Source: Alentia gelatinosa
Taxonomy: Eukaryota > Annelida > Polychaeta > Phyllodocida > Polynoidae
Length of the DNA stretch: 64,000 bases
Direction: 5' to 3'
NCBI GenBank assembly: GCA_950022655.1
Contig: OX465579.1
Coordinates: 13,677,088 to 13,741,087, forward strand
The notes below the pieces were generated by a model that saw nothing but the letters and a program-made list of their open reading frames with translations, was not told the origin of the DNA and did not search any database. Numbering within the stretch: position 1 is the stretch's first letter; each line of letters begins with the position of its first letter. Made by a program: the position numbers and the translations under genes. This document shows, one piece after another, positions 12,069 to 24,617 of the stretch.

Positions 12069-12758
12069 CACTCTCCTCCCAGATCCTTCGCGGCGCTCGC
12101 GCTTGCTTAATCTCTGCCCCAACCCAATGCTGGTTCCCTGGGTATCCACTAAAGACAGGGGAGACCAGCGAACATTTCAGATTCAAAACAAGGCAACTGT
12201 CAAAGGTCATTGTATAACTTTTTCGTTCCAATGGATCCCCGTAGGGCTACGTGGTTGACAAAAATAGGGCTATCCAAGTTAAGCCTCGTAACACTTTAAC
12301 TGTCAAAGGTTATACAAGTCAAACAACTCACATATCGTGAGTATGGAAATATGGGAATTGTTAAAGGAGCTTCACAGACAATCCGGCTGTTTCTTTTTCA
12401 AACTTAAACCATTTTATAGTGGGAACTCACAATTGATTAGACTGCCCCTTCAGAGGAGCACATGGCCATTGTTGACAAAACAAAACCCTGCAACACATGA
12501 GGTGCTTTCCCCTGTGGGGAGTTATCCTAGAGACTGTGGTTTGAAATGAATAATAACAGAAATGAGAGCATTTTATTTACCATATAAATATGTTCATCTC
12601 TATTTACAAGTAGAACACAAAATACCCCCAAAACCCTCAGAATTTAGGATATTTTCAAAAACTGGCATAGGGGTCAGTTTTGGGCGCAAACAAGCAGGTT
12701 GGGGCAGAGATACAAGTGACCGCAGGAAGTAGAACACAAGATCTCTGCTGGGAGAGTG
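12069..12758 (+). mobile_element. CACTCTCC-ended element R3, copy 1
   Basis: It starts CACTCTCCTCCCAGATC and ends GATCTCTGCTGGGAGAGTG, imperfect inverted ends. It is flanked by CCCTTGAAG (12060-12068) and CCCCTGAAG (12759-12767), a 9-bp duplication with one mismatch. The body includes TTCGCGGCGC near the left end and 'ggttggggcagaga' near the right end. No transposase frame is present. Related copies lie at 37.3, 43.2 and 43.9 kb. Confidence 0.8.
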
Positions 12759-12834
12759 CCCCTGAAGAAGATCAGTACTGAGTGCAAGGTGGAGAAGAGG
12801 CCTGCAAACAATCTGCTCGTGAAGATAAAAAAAA

Positions 12835-13120
12835 ACATGTTATTTTCCTGAAAGTTAAATATGATGACCTCAAAATGTTATGGAACACATATCTAACTTG
12901 AACATTTGGAGTCACCGTGCTAGCTTTTGATTCGGAGAAAGATTTTTCAATAAAAGTATATTAGAATATAGAGAAATTCTAAAAGATTAGTTTTTACATG
13001 TGAAACCCCATGTCAATGTCTTGAAACCTTTTACAGAATATAATAAATGAGTTGTACTACCTGTCCAAGTATTGAAACTATAGGTCACCGTCCTTGTTTT
13101 TGAGAGAATTGGAAAAAAAA
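12835..13120 (+). mobile_element. TTAA-type element, internal fragment (copy 3)
   Basis: It is similar to the interior of the element at 59248-59768, sharing 'aacccatgtcaat' and 'gtcaccgtccttg' phrases. Both ends are missing. Confidence 0.55.
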
Positions 13121-13889
13121 TCATGTAAATACATGTAGGTCTATTTCACGTATTGGGTTATGGTAAATTGGACAAAATGTTGCTTTACCGCACCGCAGAG
13201 ATCGATACCCGGCACCTGGCGTAAAGTGAACAAACCACTGCTCAACTACCCTAACCCCTACATTATGATAATCTATATACTGCCCACAACTGAAGAGGAA
13301 ACACTGTAACAAAGTATAACTATAGCTGGGCGCCTTAGGGCTGAGTCCGTAACCCCAGTATATTTTTTTTTTAAAGGAAAAGAAAAGGGATACTGCTGAC
13401 TAAACGGACTATGGATTATGAAAAACGACCCCACATTGGGCTGATGCCTTTCCTTTGTATTGAAATAAAATGGAAACAACCGATGTACCAAAGCATATAT
13501 ATATATATGTGGAAATTATTAGTCTTTAACAAAGAAATTTGAACAAAAAAAAAGAAAAAATAGATTAGCCATCGATGGAGTCATCTCCTCAGGGTTATGT
13601 TAGGAATAACATGCTTCGCTACCTCATAATTTCATTGCCCTATCGATGTGACTAGACCAGCTGGATGGCAATAAATGTAATCGAACAATGTTACTTAATC
13701 AAAGCTGCATTCAGTACATGCTCTGGTTGATTTCCCATATCCGTGTAATGAGACCCCGGTACAACCTCCACCCCCTGCCCTCCTCTCCTCCCCCACAGTC
13801 ATCTTGGAGAAGCGGTCAGTTTAGTCAATGGGATCAGCACTGGACACTGTTAATTAAGGACCCTTGTCCTCTGCTAAGACCTCCTTGAG
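13121..13889. other. AT-rich intergenic, no gene
   Basis: It includes a short TA run near 13497. No gene was recognised. Confidence 0.35.
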
Positions 13890-14320
13890 CCTTGGGCCAT
13901 GTCGGGTCTTGACCTTGAGTGACCGAAACTTTATTAGGTTATTAATATGCCTAGGTTGAGCCTTTGTTTCCGCTTTGACTGGTCATCACGAAATGGCCAG
14001 GACCACCCTGTGTAGTGTCCTCTGATCCTCTGACCAGCGGTCAGTGATTCAGATGACCTATAGGTCAAGGGTAAGGTCACTTAGAGCCCCCCTGACCACC
14101 CAGTGACCAACTGACTGGAACTCGCCCGCGGCTCGTGTCCGTAGGTGGCCATCCTGGTCACACCTCCACCCTGACCCCGAGTGGACAGTGTCCGTCAAGG
14201 GGGTGGCCCACCGGTCAGATGTGGGGCCAGAGGTCGCTGGCCACCACTGGTCAGCTAACTGATTGGCCAGGCTGCGACACCCATGTGACACCTCGGTGGT
14301 CATTGTGACGGACCCTCAGA
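13890..14320. promoter_or_regulatory. Cluster of nuclear-receptor half-sites
   Basis: At least 14 TGACC/GGTCA half-sites occur within ~430 bp. They include TGACCTTGA (13910-13918, the reverse of the extended site TCAAGGTCA) and the everted pair TGACCTATAGGTCA (14054-14067). Nuclear receptors bind AGGTCA-type sites, so this may be a regulatory region. A degenerate low-complexity origin is the alternative. The function is inferred only. Confidence 0.35.
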
Positions 14321-15899
14321 CACACCCCCTCTCCAAATTGTCCAGCTTTATTGGCTCTTATATGGAAGAATAATTTCTCGTTTGGATGGCCACAGTGAAT
14401 TATTGCTTTTGCTTGTCTGACCTTACTATTCCTTTTCTGAATGCAGGCATTGGTGGGGATATTCAGAGATGTCAGTTTTCCATTTTTCCGTGGAAATCCA
14501 CGTTTTTCATGTTCAATATATGTCATTGTTTCTCCTTACGTCAAACAAAGATAATACTGATTTAGCTTCATTTACTCCAATAAAACAGTGGTTTGAACCG
14601 TCCCACAGACCCTCAGTCCCATGTCATGGCCGACAAAGACATAATATCCAAGTTTTTTGCGGTCTCTCTAAGGCAGAAAAATCCATACGAAAAATATTTC
14701 CACTTTTTCCTTTGACCTCAACTGACATCCCTGGATATTCTACATAGCGCCTAAAGGGAGATGTGGATTGTATATCTTAGATATTGTGTAAAGCATGCAA
14801 AGTAATGTCTTATGTACGTAAATAATGCCATATCCCTTGAATATAGCCTGATATCTCATCTGCTTGATATATAAATAAGGTAAAAACGTCATTTATATTG
14901 CGTTATATACCTATTAAAGTGCTGGTACCACCAACATGCATTTGCCGTGTTATATCTTGGTATATCTTGTTACATCTTACAGTGCCGCGATATTTCTTAC
15001 ATCCATTGCCATGACATGTCACACGCGATGATATGTGTATTTTTTCGCAATGTTGTGTGTATATTTTGGTACTCCACCACCGCGACACATAGCGATCTTT
15101 TGCTGACATATCGAGGCATATCATGATCTATCGTGGCAGGAGCACAGCAAAGGTGCTTAACCATACCAATGGTTCGCAGCAAACATGTATGCGATTATTC
15201 AAGACCTAGCAAGATATAGAATGACAATCAAATCGCAACAAATCTTGCTGCATCTTCTGTGATGTGTGTTGGTGGAACCAACACTCAAGACTTTTCAATG
15301 CTGTGTCTTACAAACACACAGACATATCATCGTATCTATTTAACTAATCACATCATACTCTATTATCTCAATTTTATCCATTGTAATTTGTCAACACGAG
15401 AACCCTTTGAAAGTGAATTCTTTTCTGTAGATTTTACTCTCATCTTATTTCCAGCGGCGAAGGAAAGAGATGAATGTACATCTTTTACCAGCCCAGAATA
15501 AATCTTAGTAATTCATGATCAAACATCCCAAAGCTTTCTCCAATTTCTCTTGTACAAACTCAGAAATACCCAGTTATCTTTTTGTCCAGCGACTGGGCAG
15601 CCCTATCCATTCTCACAGCAGCACACAATTGTGTATGGACATACCCTGTACAAATGTTTATTTTCTGAGTACCAAATTGCTGTCCCAGCTGTCGTTGCTA
15701 ATTTAGATTGATGCATACGTGTACCTGACCACCAGAGCGACCCTCGGCAGGTGGTCTATTTTCTTTTCAATGTCAACGGAATCCTTCAACCCTAACAGAG
15801 ATCACAACGGCGATATAGGCAGGCCAGTGGTTAATAGACCACAGTTCCCAAACTTCACCTGCCTATGGGGAATACAGAAGACACGGTAAATTCAGGTTC
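14321..15899. other. AT-rich intergenic, no gene
   Basis: No coding frame, repeat family or RNA gene was recognised. Confidence 0.35.
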
Positions 15900-16460
15900 C
15901 GCACCCTTGGTCAGTCTGCGGTCACACGTGGCGTGACGTCACAGGGGTCACGTGGTGCGTGACGTAGTAAACACGCGACGCCATAACGTCGTGCAATTTT
16001 CTCCAATCGTACGACCCGTGCGCTACCCCGAATGACCACAAGAAAGAAGTTCACGCTGGGATAGTTAGCCAGCAAACCCGTACCCAAGATGGGTAGGTTG
16101 TACTAAATATACACCCTGATCATATTAGAGCTGACGTGAGGCGAGAAAAATGAAGCCACAGTGACACGGGTGTGACACGCCCTGCAGTAACCTTGACCAA
16201 CTGACCACTGGGGTGAAAGCATTGGACAATACCACCACCGTGTGGCGCGCGCATGTCACGACAGGGTCTGACCACCAAATAAGGTAATTACTGACCGCAG
16301 CCGGGAACCGGGCACGGGAATATGCTAATTAGGAAGGTGCGCGCGCAGTGTATGTGTTTCGGCGACCACTTTGCGGATTGTTACATTCTATTGGGATAAG
16401 CAGCTGCAAGACCAGGTCACGCTGGGGTCAAACCCGGGTGACCTTGACGAACCTATTCCG
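15900..16460. promoter_or_regulatory. CpG-richer islet with CRE, E-box and DR5 motifs
   Basis: It contains CACGTG (15925-15930 and 15949-15954), a full CRE TGACGTCA (15934-15941), a DR5 arrangement AGGTCACGCTGGGGTCA (16414-16430) and TGACCTTGACG from 16439. DR5 is the classic retinoic-acid-receptor spacing. The motif density and higher CpG than the flanks suggest a regulatory element, but this is inference. Confidence 0.35.
16414..16430 (+). promoter_or_regulatory. DR5 nuclear-receptor site (RARE-type)
   Basis: AGGTCA and GGGTCA are separated by five bases (CGCTG), an exact direct repeat with spacer five. A TCAAGGTCA extended half-site (minus strand, 16439-16447) lies nine bases further on. 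Confidence 0.4.
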
Positions 16461-16639
16461 GGTTATACAGACTAATGTATTTCCAAGGGTACATCCGTCA
16501 CGAACGTGAAATTTCGTGTTTTTTTCCAGTAGGCATAATTGTTGTATTATAAGTGGAAGGATACTTTAGAATTCTGTATTAAACGTTGAGTGAAAAATGT
16601 TTTCCTAGGCTTACAATTTCATTCGTAAAAAGGTATTTC

Positions 16640-16915
16640 GTACTATCGTAAAACTGGATGAGTTTGGCATAGTGACTTCTTAAGGCAAAGCCGAGTGAAG
16701 TCCGGAGCCTAATCTCCAGGAGTGGCATGCGGCGGCCAAGATTAAAACGAAATCAGGTTCTGATTTTATCCTACCCCGTCTCCTCGATTTTGGAATATTA
16801 CGTGATAAAAATTCTGTATGCCACTAGTGGCATATAAAACTCCAAATGCCAGTCAGCGTGGCATACAGAAACTCAATGTTAAGCCTATGGGGTTTTATAT
16901 TAGGGGTAGGATAAA
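16640..16915. mobile_element. Hairpin with AAGGCAAAGCCGAG core plus TATCCTACCC unit
   Basis: Short arms GACTTC (16674-16679) and GAAGTC (16697-16702) flank AAGGCAAAGCCGAG (16682-16695). The unit at 16765-16915 is bounded by TTTATCCTACCCC and AGGGGTAGGATAAA and contains CAATGTTAAGCCTATGG. The arrangement is repeated in reverse at 45824-46090, where the loop core is missing. Confidence 0.65.
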
Positions 16916-19801
16916 AAAATGTTAGTAATGGTTTGATTATTGTCTTTTACCCAAAAGATATCACGTGTGTGTTCAATGTACATGGGGGTACCAAGAGTCA
17001 TTGTCTTCATTTCACGCTAAGCTGTGGAGCACCACAGGATATCAGACCTACAATACCTATAGGACACATAGCCATTGTGCTATGGAGGCGGCCATCTTGC
17101 CCCCGACGACATTCAAGACATAAGGTGGCAGGAACCATTATGAATGGATTTTATCAAAAATAATTGGGGGGGGGGGAGCATGCCATGGAGGAATTTTAGC
17201 CGTCTCAATAGTATAGATTATAACAACTGATAGCAATGGTTGTCCCCTCGACTGCAGTGCCACTATCTTACAAATTCCTGGCGGATGATGGCGGAACTAG
17301 CAATCACTCTGTGTTCTATATGAACATATGAATTTACTGTGCTATATTTAGCCTAAAAATTTTTTTACGCCATCGGGAATAGACGTCTTTACGTACTAAC
17401 CCGAAGTAGAAAGTTGAACACACCTATATTTAGCCTATGCCATTATCTTTCAGATTCAGGTTTCTGTTATACATACCATCAATTGTAAGGAAACGTCAAC
17501 ATTTTTCTAGCGGGGAAATATCAGAACTGTAGGATGACTGCTGTCAAATAGTACACACACACACACACACATATATATATGATAGCTGGAATGAATACTT
17601 TAGTAGAAGTATAATACTAATAATGGCTAAGCATTAATGCAAGGAACTATAATTAATCAACATCTATGTGAGCGTATGAGCATAGTGTAGCATGTATGGG
17701 TTTTTTTTGTATAACTTTTATTCATTTCTGTACACAAGAGAGCTCTTCCAATGATCTAATAATAGTGACCAAAGACTTACCATTTTAAATCGTATAAGAT
17801 TTATACATCATACAACAATGACCAAAATAAGCAGGAAATAAACAGAAAGTACTGATTATAAGGGAGAGAAGGTACGTTTGAGATTTTGAAAGTTTCTGTA
17901 CGAATTCAGTGTAGATTTTGTTTCTCCCGAGAGGTCAGTAAGAGTTGCGACATGAATCAAGCGAGAAGTCGGAAACATCATAGTGACTCCATAGAGAATA
18001 GAATTAATCGGAGATGTTCGAACCCAGAAGGGAACAGTTTAAGATATAATACGATGCTCGCTTTCTTCTCTTGCGATGCTCACAATATAGCTTTCTTGGG
18101 ATGTGATCGTTCCTATACTTTATTGTTATATTTCACTTGTTAATGGTTATGTCTGATATTTAAAAGAAAATCAAGGCTGTGGTTATGTATGGATGTATTT
18201 TGTACATGCTTAATGAATTCTAGTATATAGTATATCTTTCTTATACTCAGCTAAAATTGTTAAAGTTCTATATAAATGTAAGGGACTAGGTGGGGCGAAG
18301 AAAATCAACTTGTAAATTAGTTGAAGCCTCAACCTATTTATTCGATGTCGTCTTAATGATACATATGGTGATCGAATATGAAACGATAGTATGGCTGTAA
18401 CATGGAAATGAGGACCCAATAAAGAAGATGACAAATTTCTTTTCAAATAATAGCGAATCCATAGGGAATAGAATTGAAACCAAAGAAGCAAGGGATAAAA
18501 CCTTTGCAGTGATCTATAAAGACCACCCAGAATATTTCTATAGGCCTCGCAACACATTGGGGACTGAAAACTACTTATTTTTTACTTGCTATACAAAAGT
18601 TTTCATAACTTAGGCCGTAAAAAAAGATACAGATTTACAAAGGGTACTATATCAAACCAGAGATTATGTGCTTTATTGCCATATATATTTTGAATTTATT
18701 GAGGTGATTTATCAGTTTTCATTTTTGACACATTTTTTTCTGAAATCATGCTAAAAGTTAGGCAAGATGTTGAACTTCTAGAATATGAGTGAAGATTCCA
18801 TAGAATTCCATATGGAAGCAAAATCGAAGTCCAGTTTAATCAAGTAGAGATTTCTTTGAGGATCATTTTGATACCTTAAGTTTTATTGTACTCATAGTAG
18901 AAGTCAAAATGGACTGTTTTGTTATCAAATTAGAAAAGTAGAAAAAAAAACCTTTTGCGATATGCGCCATATGTTAGAGCATTGTTGTGGTAGGCAGAAA
19001 ATGGAGAACTAAGGCTTGGTCGGAAATAATGAAATATTTTTACGTTCAAATTTCAGACAATGTTACTCCTTTAGTTATCATTTACAAATGCTTGCTTAAA
19101 CTCATTAGATATGCAGCACATGTCAATCTATAAGAATTTTTAGGGAAACACTATTTGAATCCTGATCCCACCATAGTCCCTAATATGCCTTCCTGACCTA
19201 TAGGGAGCTCAATTATAGAATGTAGTAGCTGTGAAAGAGCAGATCAAATAAAAGAACTATATACCTCAGTAATTTTATATCATGTTTGTGATAAGAGTGT
19301 GATTTGCTAAAAGTCCCCGCAATGCCTTACCGTTGAGTTGGATTAGGGCTCCAGCACAATACTAGAAATCTACCGCCGTGTACTACTGCGTCATACTCAT
19401 GGGTTTGGGTGATGAGGGAGAACAGATGGGTTCGCATCAGGGAGCATTGTACTGGAAGTAAGTTCAATTATGAGGTGATTTGCTCCGTTGTACTGACAGA
19501 CACAGGCGTATTTTAGTTGGAACTGTTGTACCCCTAATGGTTTGACCCCACTCTCTCTAGATACTAAGCCATGCTTAATAGTACATGCAGAATCAGGCCA
19601 ATGCATATTCAATGGAGAAAACACCTGCTTGTGCAGATGTTTAAATATGCTCAAGATCCAGCAAATTTGGTCATATGAGTCGGTCACACTAGAAGTGAGG
19701 ATGGTGTGAAACTGAAGACGCAAAGACCTAGGACATCTTTTTATCAGCGGAGCCCGATGTGGATAGGAATAAAGCAATGGGAACAGTTGCCACCACTTAT
19801 A
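16916..19801. other. AT-rich intergenic, no gene
   Basis: It contains a G10 run near 17165, a short (AC)n(TA)n microsatellite at about 17553-17580 and a T8 run at 17700-17708. No coding frame with family resemblance was recognised. Confidence 0.35.
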
Positions 19802-20109
19802 AGGCCTGTTTCCATTGGCCGACGAAATGTGTGTAGATTTTTTCAGTTACCCAGAAAGTCTGTCGGTGGTGCCACTGACTGCGCGTAGGTAAAGAAAAAT
19901 CGGTGAGGGATGTAGATTTCATTCAGTGACCAAGCTTTCACTAAGTGGTGGGTTGTGCCACATTGCATAATCTTAGCAGAGAAAGTCGTGGGTCATTTCA
20001 CGAGCTGGGTAGTTTCCATTGACCGATATGGGGTCAGCATTGCCAAACGTCTGTCGGGGGTTCCTGACAGTAGATCGGTGACGGGAGATCGGCCAATGGA
20101 AATGGGCCT
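19802..20109 (+). mobile_element. TIR element V1, copy 1
   Basis: It starts AGGCCTGTTTCCATTGGCC and ends GGCCAATGGAAATGGGCCT as imperfect inverted terminal repeats ~19 bp long, enclosing ~270 bp with no coding frame. A related copy lies at 57015-57526. The superfamily is unassigned because the target duplication is unclear. Confidence 0.75.
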
Positions 20110-20634
20110 TTACAGAGACTAAAAAACATTGATAGTTTCAAACAGATGATCTAGTGCCTAATATTGCATAACTTATGTTCTTAAGCCTTGCAAGCAAGTC
20201 ATCATTCATCCTCATTCTCATCAAATCATCATAGTCCCCCTTTATCCACCTAACCCCCTACTTACTAACACACATTGCAATTGAGTTGTTTATGTCTCCG
20301 ATTGAGTGAGCTTGTACCTGAAATTGCCTGGAAGAACTCCGCTTAAAATTCAACCCCCCCAAAAAAAGAATCTCCCATTAATTTGAGGTTTTCCATCAAA
20401 GTCTAGTTACCACATTAGTGAATACCCGGGAATTACTGTCGTGATTAGATGCGAACCTTCATTGGTCAAATGATGACTAACAGTGACTGCTTAAGGAAAA
20501 ATTGGATGTAATGCATAGGCTCCGGAAAAGGCCAAATATTTATCATTTCCCAGCAGAATCATGATCTGTCAGGGAGGATATACAAAGGTTGTACAAGTTA
20601 CTCAATACATATGCCTTCTAAAGGTGTAATCGTC
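20110..20634. other. AT-rich intergenic, no gene
   Basis: Nothing was recognised. Confidence 0.3.
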
Positions 20635-21004
20635 TAACCCGGCGTTTACACTAGACGATTATGCACGGCGATTCTTGAAGCTGACGACTTTTAGCCATAA
20701 AAGTCTAGAAATCGTCTAATGTAAATGCCCAGCGCATGGCGACTGCAGATCGTCTGATTACGCAATATGGTACCACCTGGCAACTACTGGTCATGCTCTG
20801 ACGCCGGCGACTATTTCAATCCGTCTTGATTTAGTCGTCTAGATAGGCGGCGACTCTGGGAATACTCCAGAGTCGTCAGTGTAAACTCTCAGCTATATGC
20901 TGAGGTCGACGACTTTTGCGGTGGACATTGCCACCGCCTGGCGACTATTGGCTGACAATCTACAGTCGCCACATATTTAGTCGTCTAGTGTAAACACCGA
21001 GTTA
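20635..21004. mobile_element. TIR element V2
   Basis: The terminal repeats begin TAACCCGGCGTTTACACTAG and, on the other strand, TAACTCGGTGTTTACACTAG; they run 24 bp with three mismatches. The interior repeats GTCGCC, TAGTCG and GACGACT motifs. It encodes no protein, so it is MITE-like. Confidence 0.75.
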
Positions 21005-21179
21005 GTTAGAGAGGGAACCAATGCAAGTTCTGACTTGATACTGCCTTTTTAATTCCAAACATCCAGCCTATGTGCTATATTGATTTAGATATACTATTAG
21101 TCATACAGGTTAGTCCACCTGACATGTGACCCGACCAGGGCTTATCAGGACACCCGACGTCTGCGTATTTTGAGTTCTA

Positions 21180-21755
21180 CACCAGCGACCTGTTTCACTA
21201 GTTTCGTGACATGTCTGTGACACCATACAGACATTGGGGTTGTCTAGTTTCGTGACAACATAAGTAGATGCCCTTAGGAAAAGACAGACCTCAGACATAA
21301 GAATTAGACAAATTTACACATCATGGACCTGGGACCTGTTTCATTAGTTTCGTGACATGTCTAGATGGCGTCTGCGATACCATACAGACAGATTGAGCGC
21401 TGGCACAAGTAGCGCTGGCACAAGTAGCACTGTAGTGTCAGTGTTTGCAACACCGACATTGTGACACAACATGCGACAATAGATGTGACATGCGTTATGA
21501 AATGTAACCTTGATTTGTCCATTCTTGCTTGCACTGTTGATGCCGCTTTTCATGTTTGTCTAAGACTTTTGTCACGAAACTAGTGAAACAGATCCCAGTT
21601 TCACTAGTTTCGTGACAAAAGTGTTAGACAGACATGAAAAGTGCCACCAACAGTGCAAGCAAAACGAAGTCTAATGTCTAGTTATTATGAAACCGGACAC
21701 ACCATCTCTAGAGACGCCATCTAGACATGTCAATAAACCAGTGAAACACGTCCCT
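21180..21755. mobile_element. Cluster of 'TTTCACTAGTTTCGTGAC' TIR elements
   Basis: One unit is 21331-21596, starting GGGACCTGTTTCATTAGTTT and ending AAACTAGTGAAACAGATCCC. A second, partial end lies at 21187-21210, and an abutting third unit runs 21594-21755. Three related ends within 600 bp suggest nested or tandem insertion. No coding frame is present. Confidence 0.7.
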
Positions 21756-22345
21756 GGTGATCCATCTTTCAGATTCTTTTCTCAGTACAAAGGGGAAAAT
21801 CCCAAGGGAAAATCTCGAGGTGTGTACAGATATGCCTAGAGATTTTCCACCAACTTCCTACTGGGGTGACTGACTCCTGTGCAGAATTTGTCACCGACTT
21901 TTACGAGCCCCCTGCTAGGTTGGCAGCACCCCCTTGCGATATTTTGTTTACAAAATCTAAAGCATATCTCAAGGAGAAAAGTCGCAGCCCAGCGGTATCT
22001 GGTATCGTCTGACAACCAGCCGATAGTACCCAAACATGTTAGAGTTCTCTCACTTTCCCAAATCGCAATCTCACCCTAAGTCCGCAGTTCTGGTCCTGTT
22101 GACTGTGATATACCATACTTACTGTTACAGTTGTACTCCTTTTCAAAATAAACATGATACATAACCTTTATTCGCTTCATTACAGGACCTACCTTCGAAT
22201 AATGACTCCCAGTAAACAAACCAAGGGTCAAGGTCACAAGGTAGGCACTGGGCACCAGAGGGCACCACCAGTTAAAGATCCTAGCGGAATTCGGGGGTAC
22301 TAGTATCGGCGAGTGTCGGACGTATGGAACGTGGCACCAGACGGC
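21756..22345. other. Intergenic with one CTCF-like core
   Basis: CACCAGAGGGCAC at 22253-22265 fits the general CTCF core, and GGGTCAAGGTCA (22225-22236) is an extended nuclear-receptor half-site. No gene was seen. Confidence 0.35.
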
Positions 22346-22415
22346 GACCCACGGTGGCCCACGGTGGCCCACGGTGGCCCACGGTGGCCCACGGTGGCCC
22401 ACGGTGGCTGACGGT
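22346..22415 (+). repeat. 10-bp tandem repeat, about 6-7 units
   Basis: The unit is CCCACGGTGG, nearly perfect. Frames spanning it on both strands are repeat artefacts. Confidence 0.9.
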
Positions 22416-22905
22416 GACCGATCTCACCAGGTTATATTGTTCCATTACACCGATGGTACCCGAATATTTGCACAAAAGTACACAATGGCCTCTGCCATGG
22501 CAGGTATTCTGGCCACTCTATTACCCGGGAAAATTATGGTATCAGAAACAATTCCTTCCAGGTATAGTTACACTATGTACGAGTGGATGAGGTAATGATG
22601 ATAAATAACCAGATGAAAATACAACCCTTTTCCACAAGTTATATAGATTTAAGCTTTTTAGGTTTAAATACATTACGATTCAGACCAAAATTTCCGTTTA
22701 ATGTGTTTCTTGAAGGTATAAAGTGAACCTGTTTGAACTTCGTAAGGCAGTTCATTCCAGCGTTCCATCCCACGGTAAATGTGGCTTTTTTTTTTTTTAA
22801 AAAGCTTGTTTTGGGTCTTCCCAGCTTAATGATCTTTTTAGTTTGCCTTCGGGTTTTTGGATTTTCGTCTGATTCAATTCCATTAGCATATTTTCACATG
22901 TATAA
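22416..22905. other. AT-rich intergenic, no gene
   Basis: Nothing was recognised except a T12 run near 22787. Confidence 0.3.
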
Positions 22906-23187
22906 GGCCCGGCGTCCACCTACTACGATATGGCACCGATATGCCCTACGATGCACCTCCCGATAAAAAATCAAAATCGCGTCGGAAGGTCACCTACTAT
23001 CGGGGCAGTTGACCACGTTTCTGCGATTAGACACCGATAAAAACCCATTGGGATGCTTGGTGGATTGGCATGTCTAGACATATGTCTACGATTTTGCACC
23101 TTCCCGATATGGCACCGATTTTGACATTTTGTATCGGTGCCATATCGGGAGGTCTACGATTCTATCGTAGTAGGTGGACGCCGGGCC
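22906..23187 (+). mobile_element. PIF/Harbinger-like MITE, copy E (282 bp)
   Basis: It has intact inverted ends GGCCCGGCGTCCACC and GGTGGACGCCGGGCC, flanked by TAA (22903-22905) and TAA (23188-23190), an exact 3-bp TWA target duplication. It is one of the best preserved copies. Confidence 0.93.
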
Positions 23188-23929
23188 TAACGAATAGTAC
23201 ATCAGACACTGTCAGAATCCTACTTCGGCTGAGAATTCGGCCAGATGGAATAGCCCCTTAAGTCGCAGCTCAGTGCAGATAGCCCTGGGTTGGCGGCCGA
23301 TCTACCCCCCCCCCCCCCCCCCACACTGCACCGCTCCAGTTTATCGCAAAACCTGTCGCTGCAATGATGGACTCTTTACTATCTTAGGATTTTAAGATGT
23401 TCCCTCCGCGCCTTTTTATGAGCGTTGTAGTACTACCCAAGATAATGTAGTTCCTAGCTGTGTAGTATGTCTAGTAGTTTTTCCCATTAGATTTGTAATT
23501 AACATTGATATATTTCTTTAAATTACTCTAGTGGCAGCCTTTTGATGACTTTGGAAGTGATATAATTAGTTCATAAGAGTTTTCGGATTTGAAGTAAACA
23601 TTCAACTGTCATCTTCTGAACTGAGTGACAACATCTCAAATTTCTTGGTTCTACTGAATATAAAACTATACTACATCACTCAGAAAGATGTAATACAATG
23701 TAATCTTGCCTAGAATTGATAGTTCTAGCGTTGTCACACTTTTAGATCTACCACATCAGTTTGGGTTTGAATTGTCAACAAATCTCCGCCAAAAAATAGT
23801 TCTTTCCCAGAAGCCTATCATTGCAGAGACGAGTTTTCAGTATGTTGCTCTAGCGGTGCAGTGTGACCCCCCCCCCCCCCCCCCTTCCTCCCTGCACTCT
23901 CCAAGCCGAACCCCAGTCGGCGGGTTGAT
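23188..23929. other. Intergenic with two poly-C runs
   Basis: C runs of about 17 bases lie near 23307-23323 and 23867-23884. No gene was recognised. Confidence 0.35.
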
Positions 23930-24290
23930 GTATCCGTGTCGATCAGCCGCAATGAGCCGAACACGGTCTCCGGCATCACGATAAACGCCCTAATGGAAAC
24001 AAATGTCTCCGGACGCTGCCACCAGGGGCCGCAGACGACCGCCTCGCCGCTGCGACCCGGCGCGCGGCGTGGAATTAGCCGCGGACTGACGGAGACCAGA
24101 GGAAGGCGGCCAATTGGCGCCGCTTGTTCCCGCAGCAAACTGGATCCCGGGAAGATCCATCTCCACGGAATGACAGCAGGTGGCGCCCCGAGCAGCCGCA
24201 AGGTCTTCTGAAAGTGGTCGCTGACGGCCAGGGTCTAAGTCTTAAACCAATTCTGTCCTCAACCTGTCTCTGGTTCAGCATTAATCACGC
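23930..24290. promoter_or_regulatory. GC-rich islet with two CTCF-like cores
   Basis: This non-repetitive, CpG-rich stretch in AT-rich surroundings holds CAGCAGGTGGCGC (24174-24186, an exact match to the CASYAGRKGGCRS core) and CACCAGGGGCC (24020-24030, one mismatch). It may be a distal regulatory or insulator element of the downstream bHLH gene. Conservation could not be tested. Confidence 0.3.
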
Positions 24291-24476
24291 TGAAGTCTAC
24301 AGGAGCCGATGCCTTTGTTTTTGTCCCACTCTGTTCCCTTTAGGATACGTGCACAATAATATATGGTTGACGGAGCTTGTGTATCTCACGGTAAAGCTAC
24401 CACCACCATAAAATAATAATTTTTTATTCCACACTAAGGTGTCGAATTAATTTTTTTTTCAGAATATACATACACA
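24291..24476. other. AT-rich intergenic
   Basis: Nothing was recognised. Confidence 0.3.
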
Positions 24477-24617
24477 ATAATGACAGGTTTTGTGTACGAG
24501 TGGCAGTAATCTCCGACTAGTTGACGCGTTGTAATATCCGAGTGATAAGCGAGGATATTACATCGTCAACTACGAAGAGATTGCGGCCACTCGTACACAA
24601 AACCAGTCTGTATTGTA
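24477..24617. repeat. Hairpin element H5
   Basis: The arms GGTTTTGTGTACGAGTGGC and GCCACTCGTACACAAAACC pair perfectly over 19 bp, with further pairing inward (AGTTGAC with GTCAACT, GTAATATC with GATATTAC). The centre is CGAGTGATAAGCGAG. Its core matches H3 while its outer arms do not. Confidence 0.85.
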
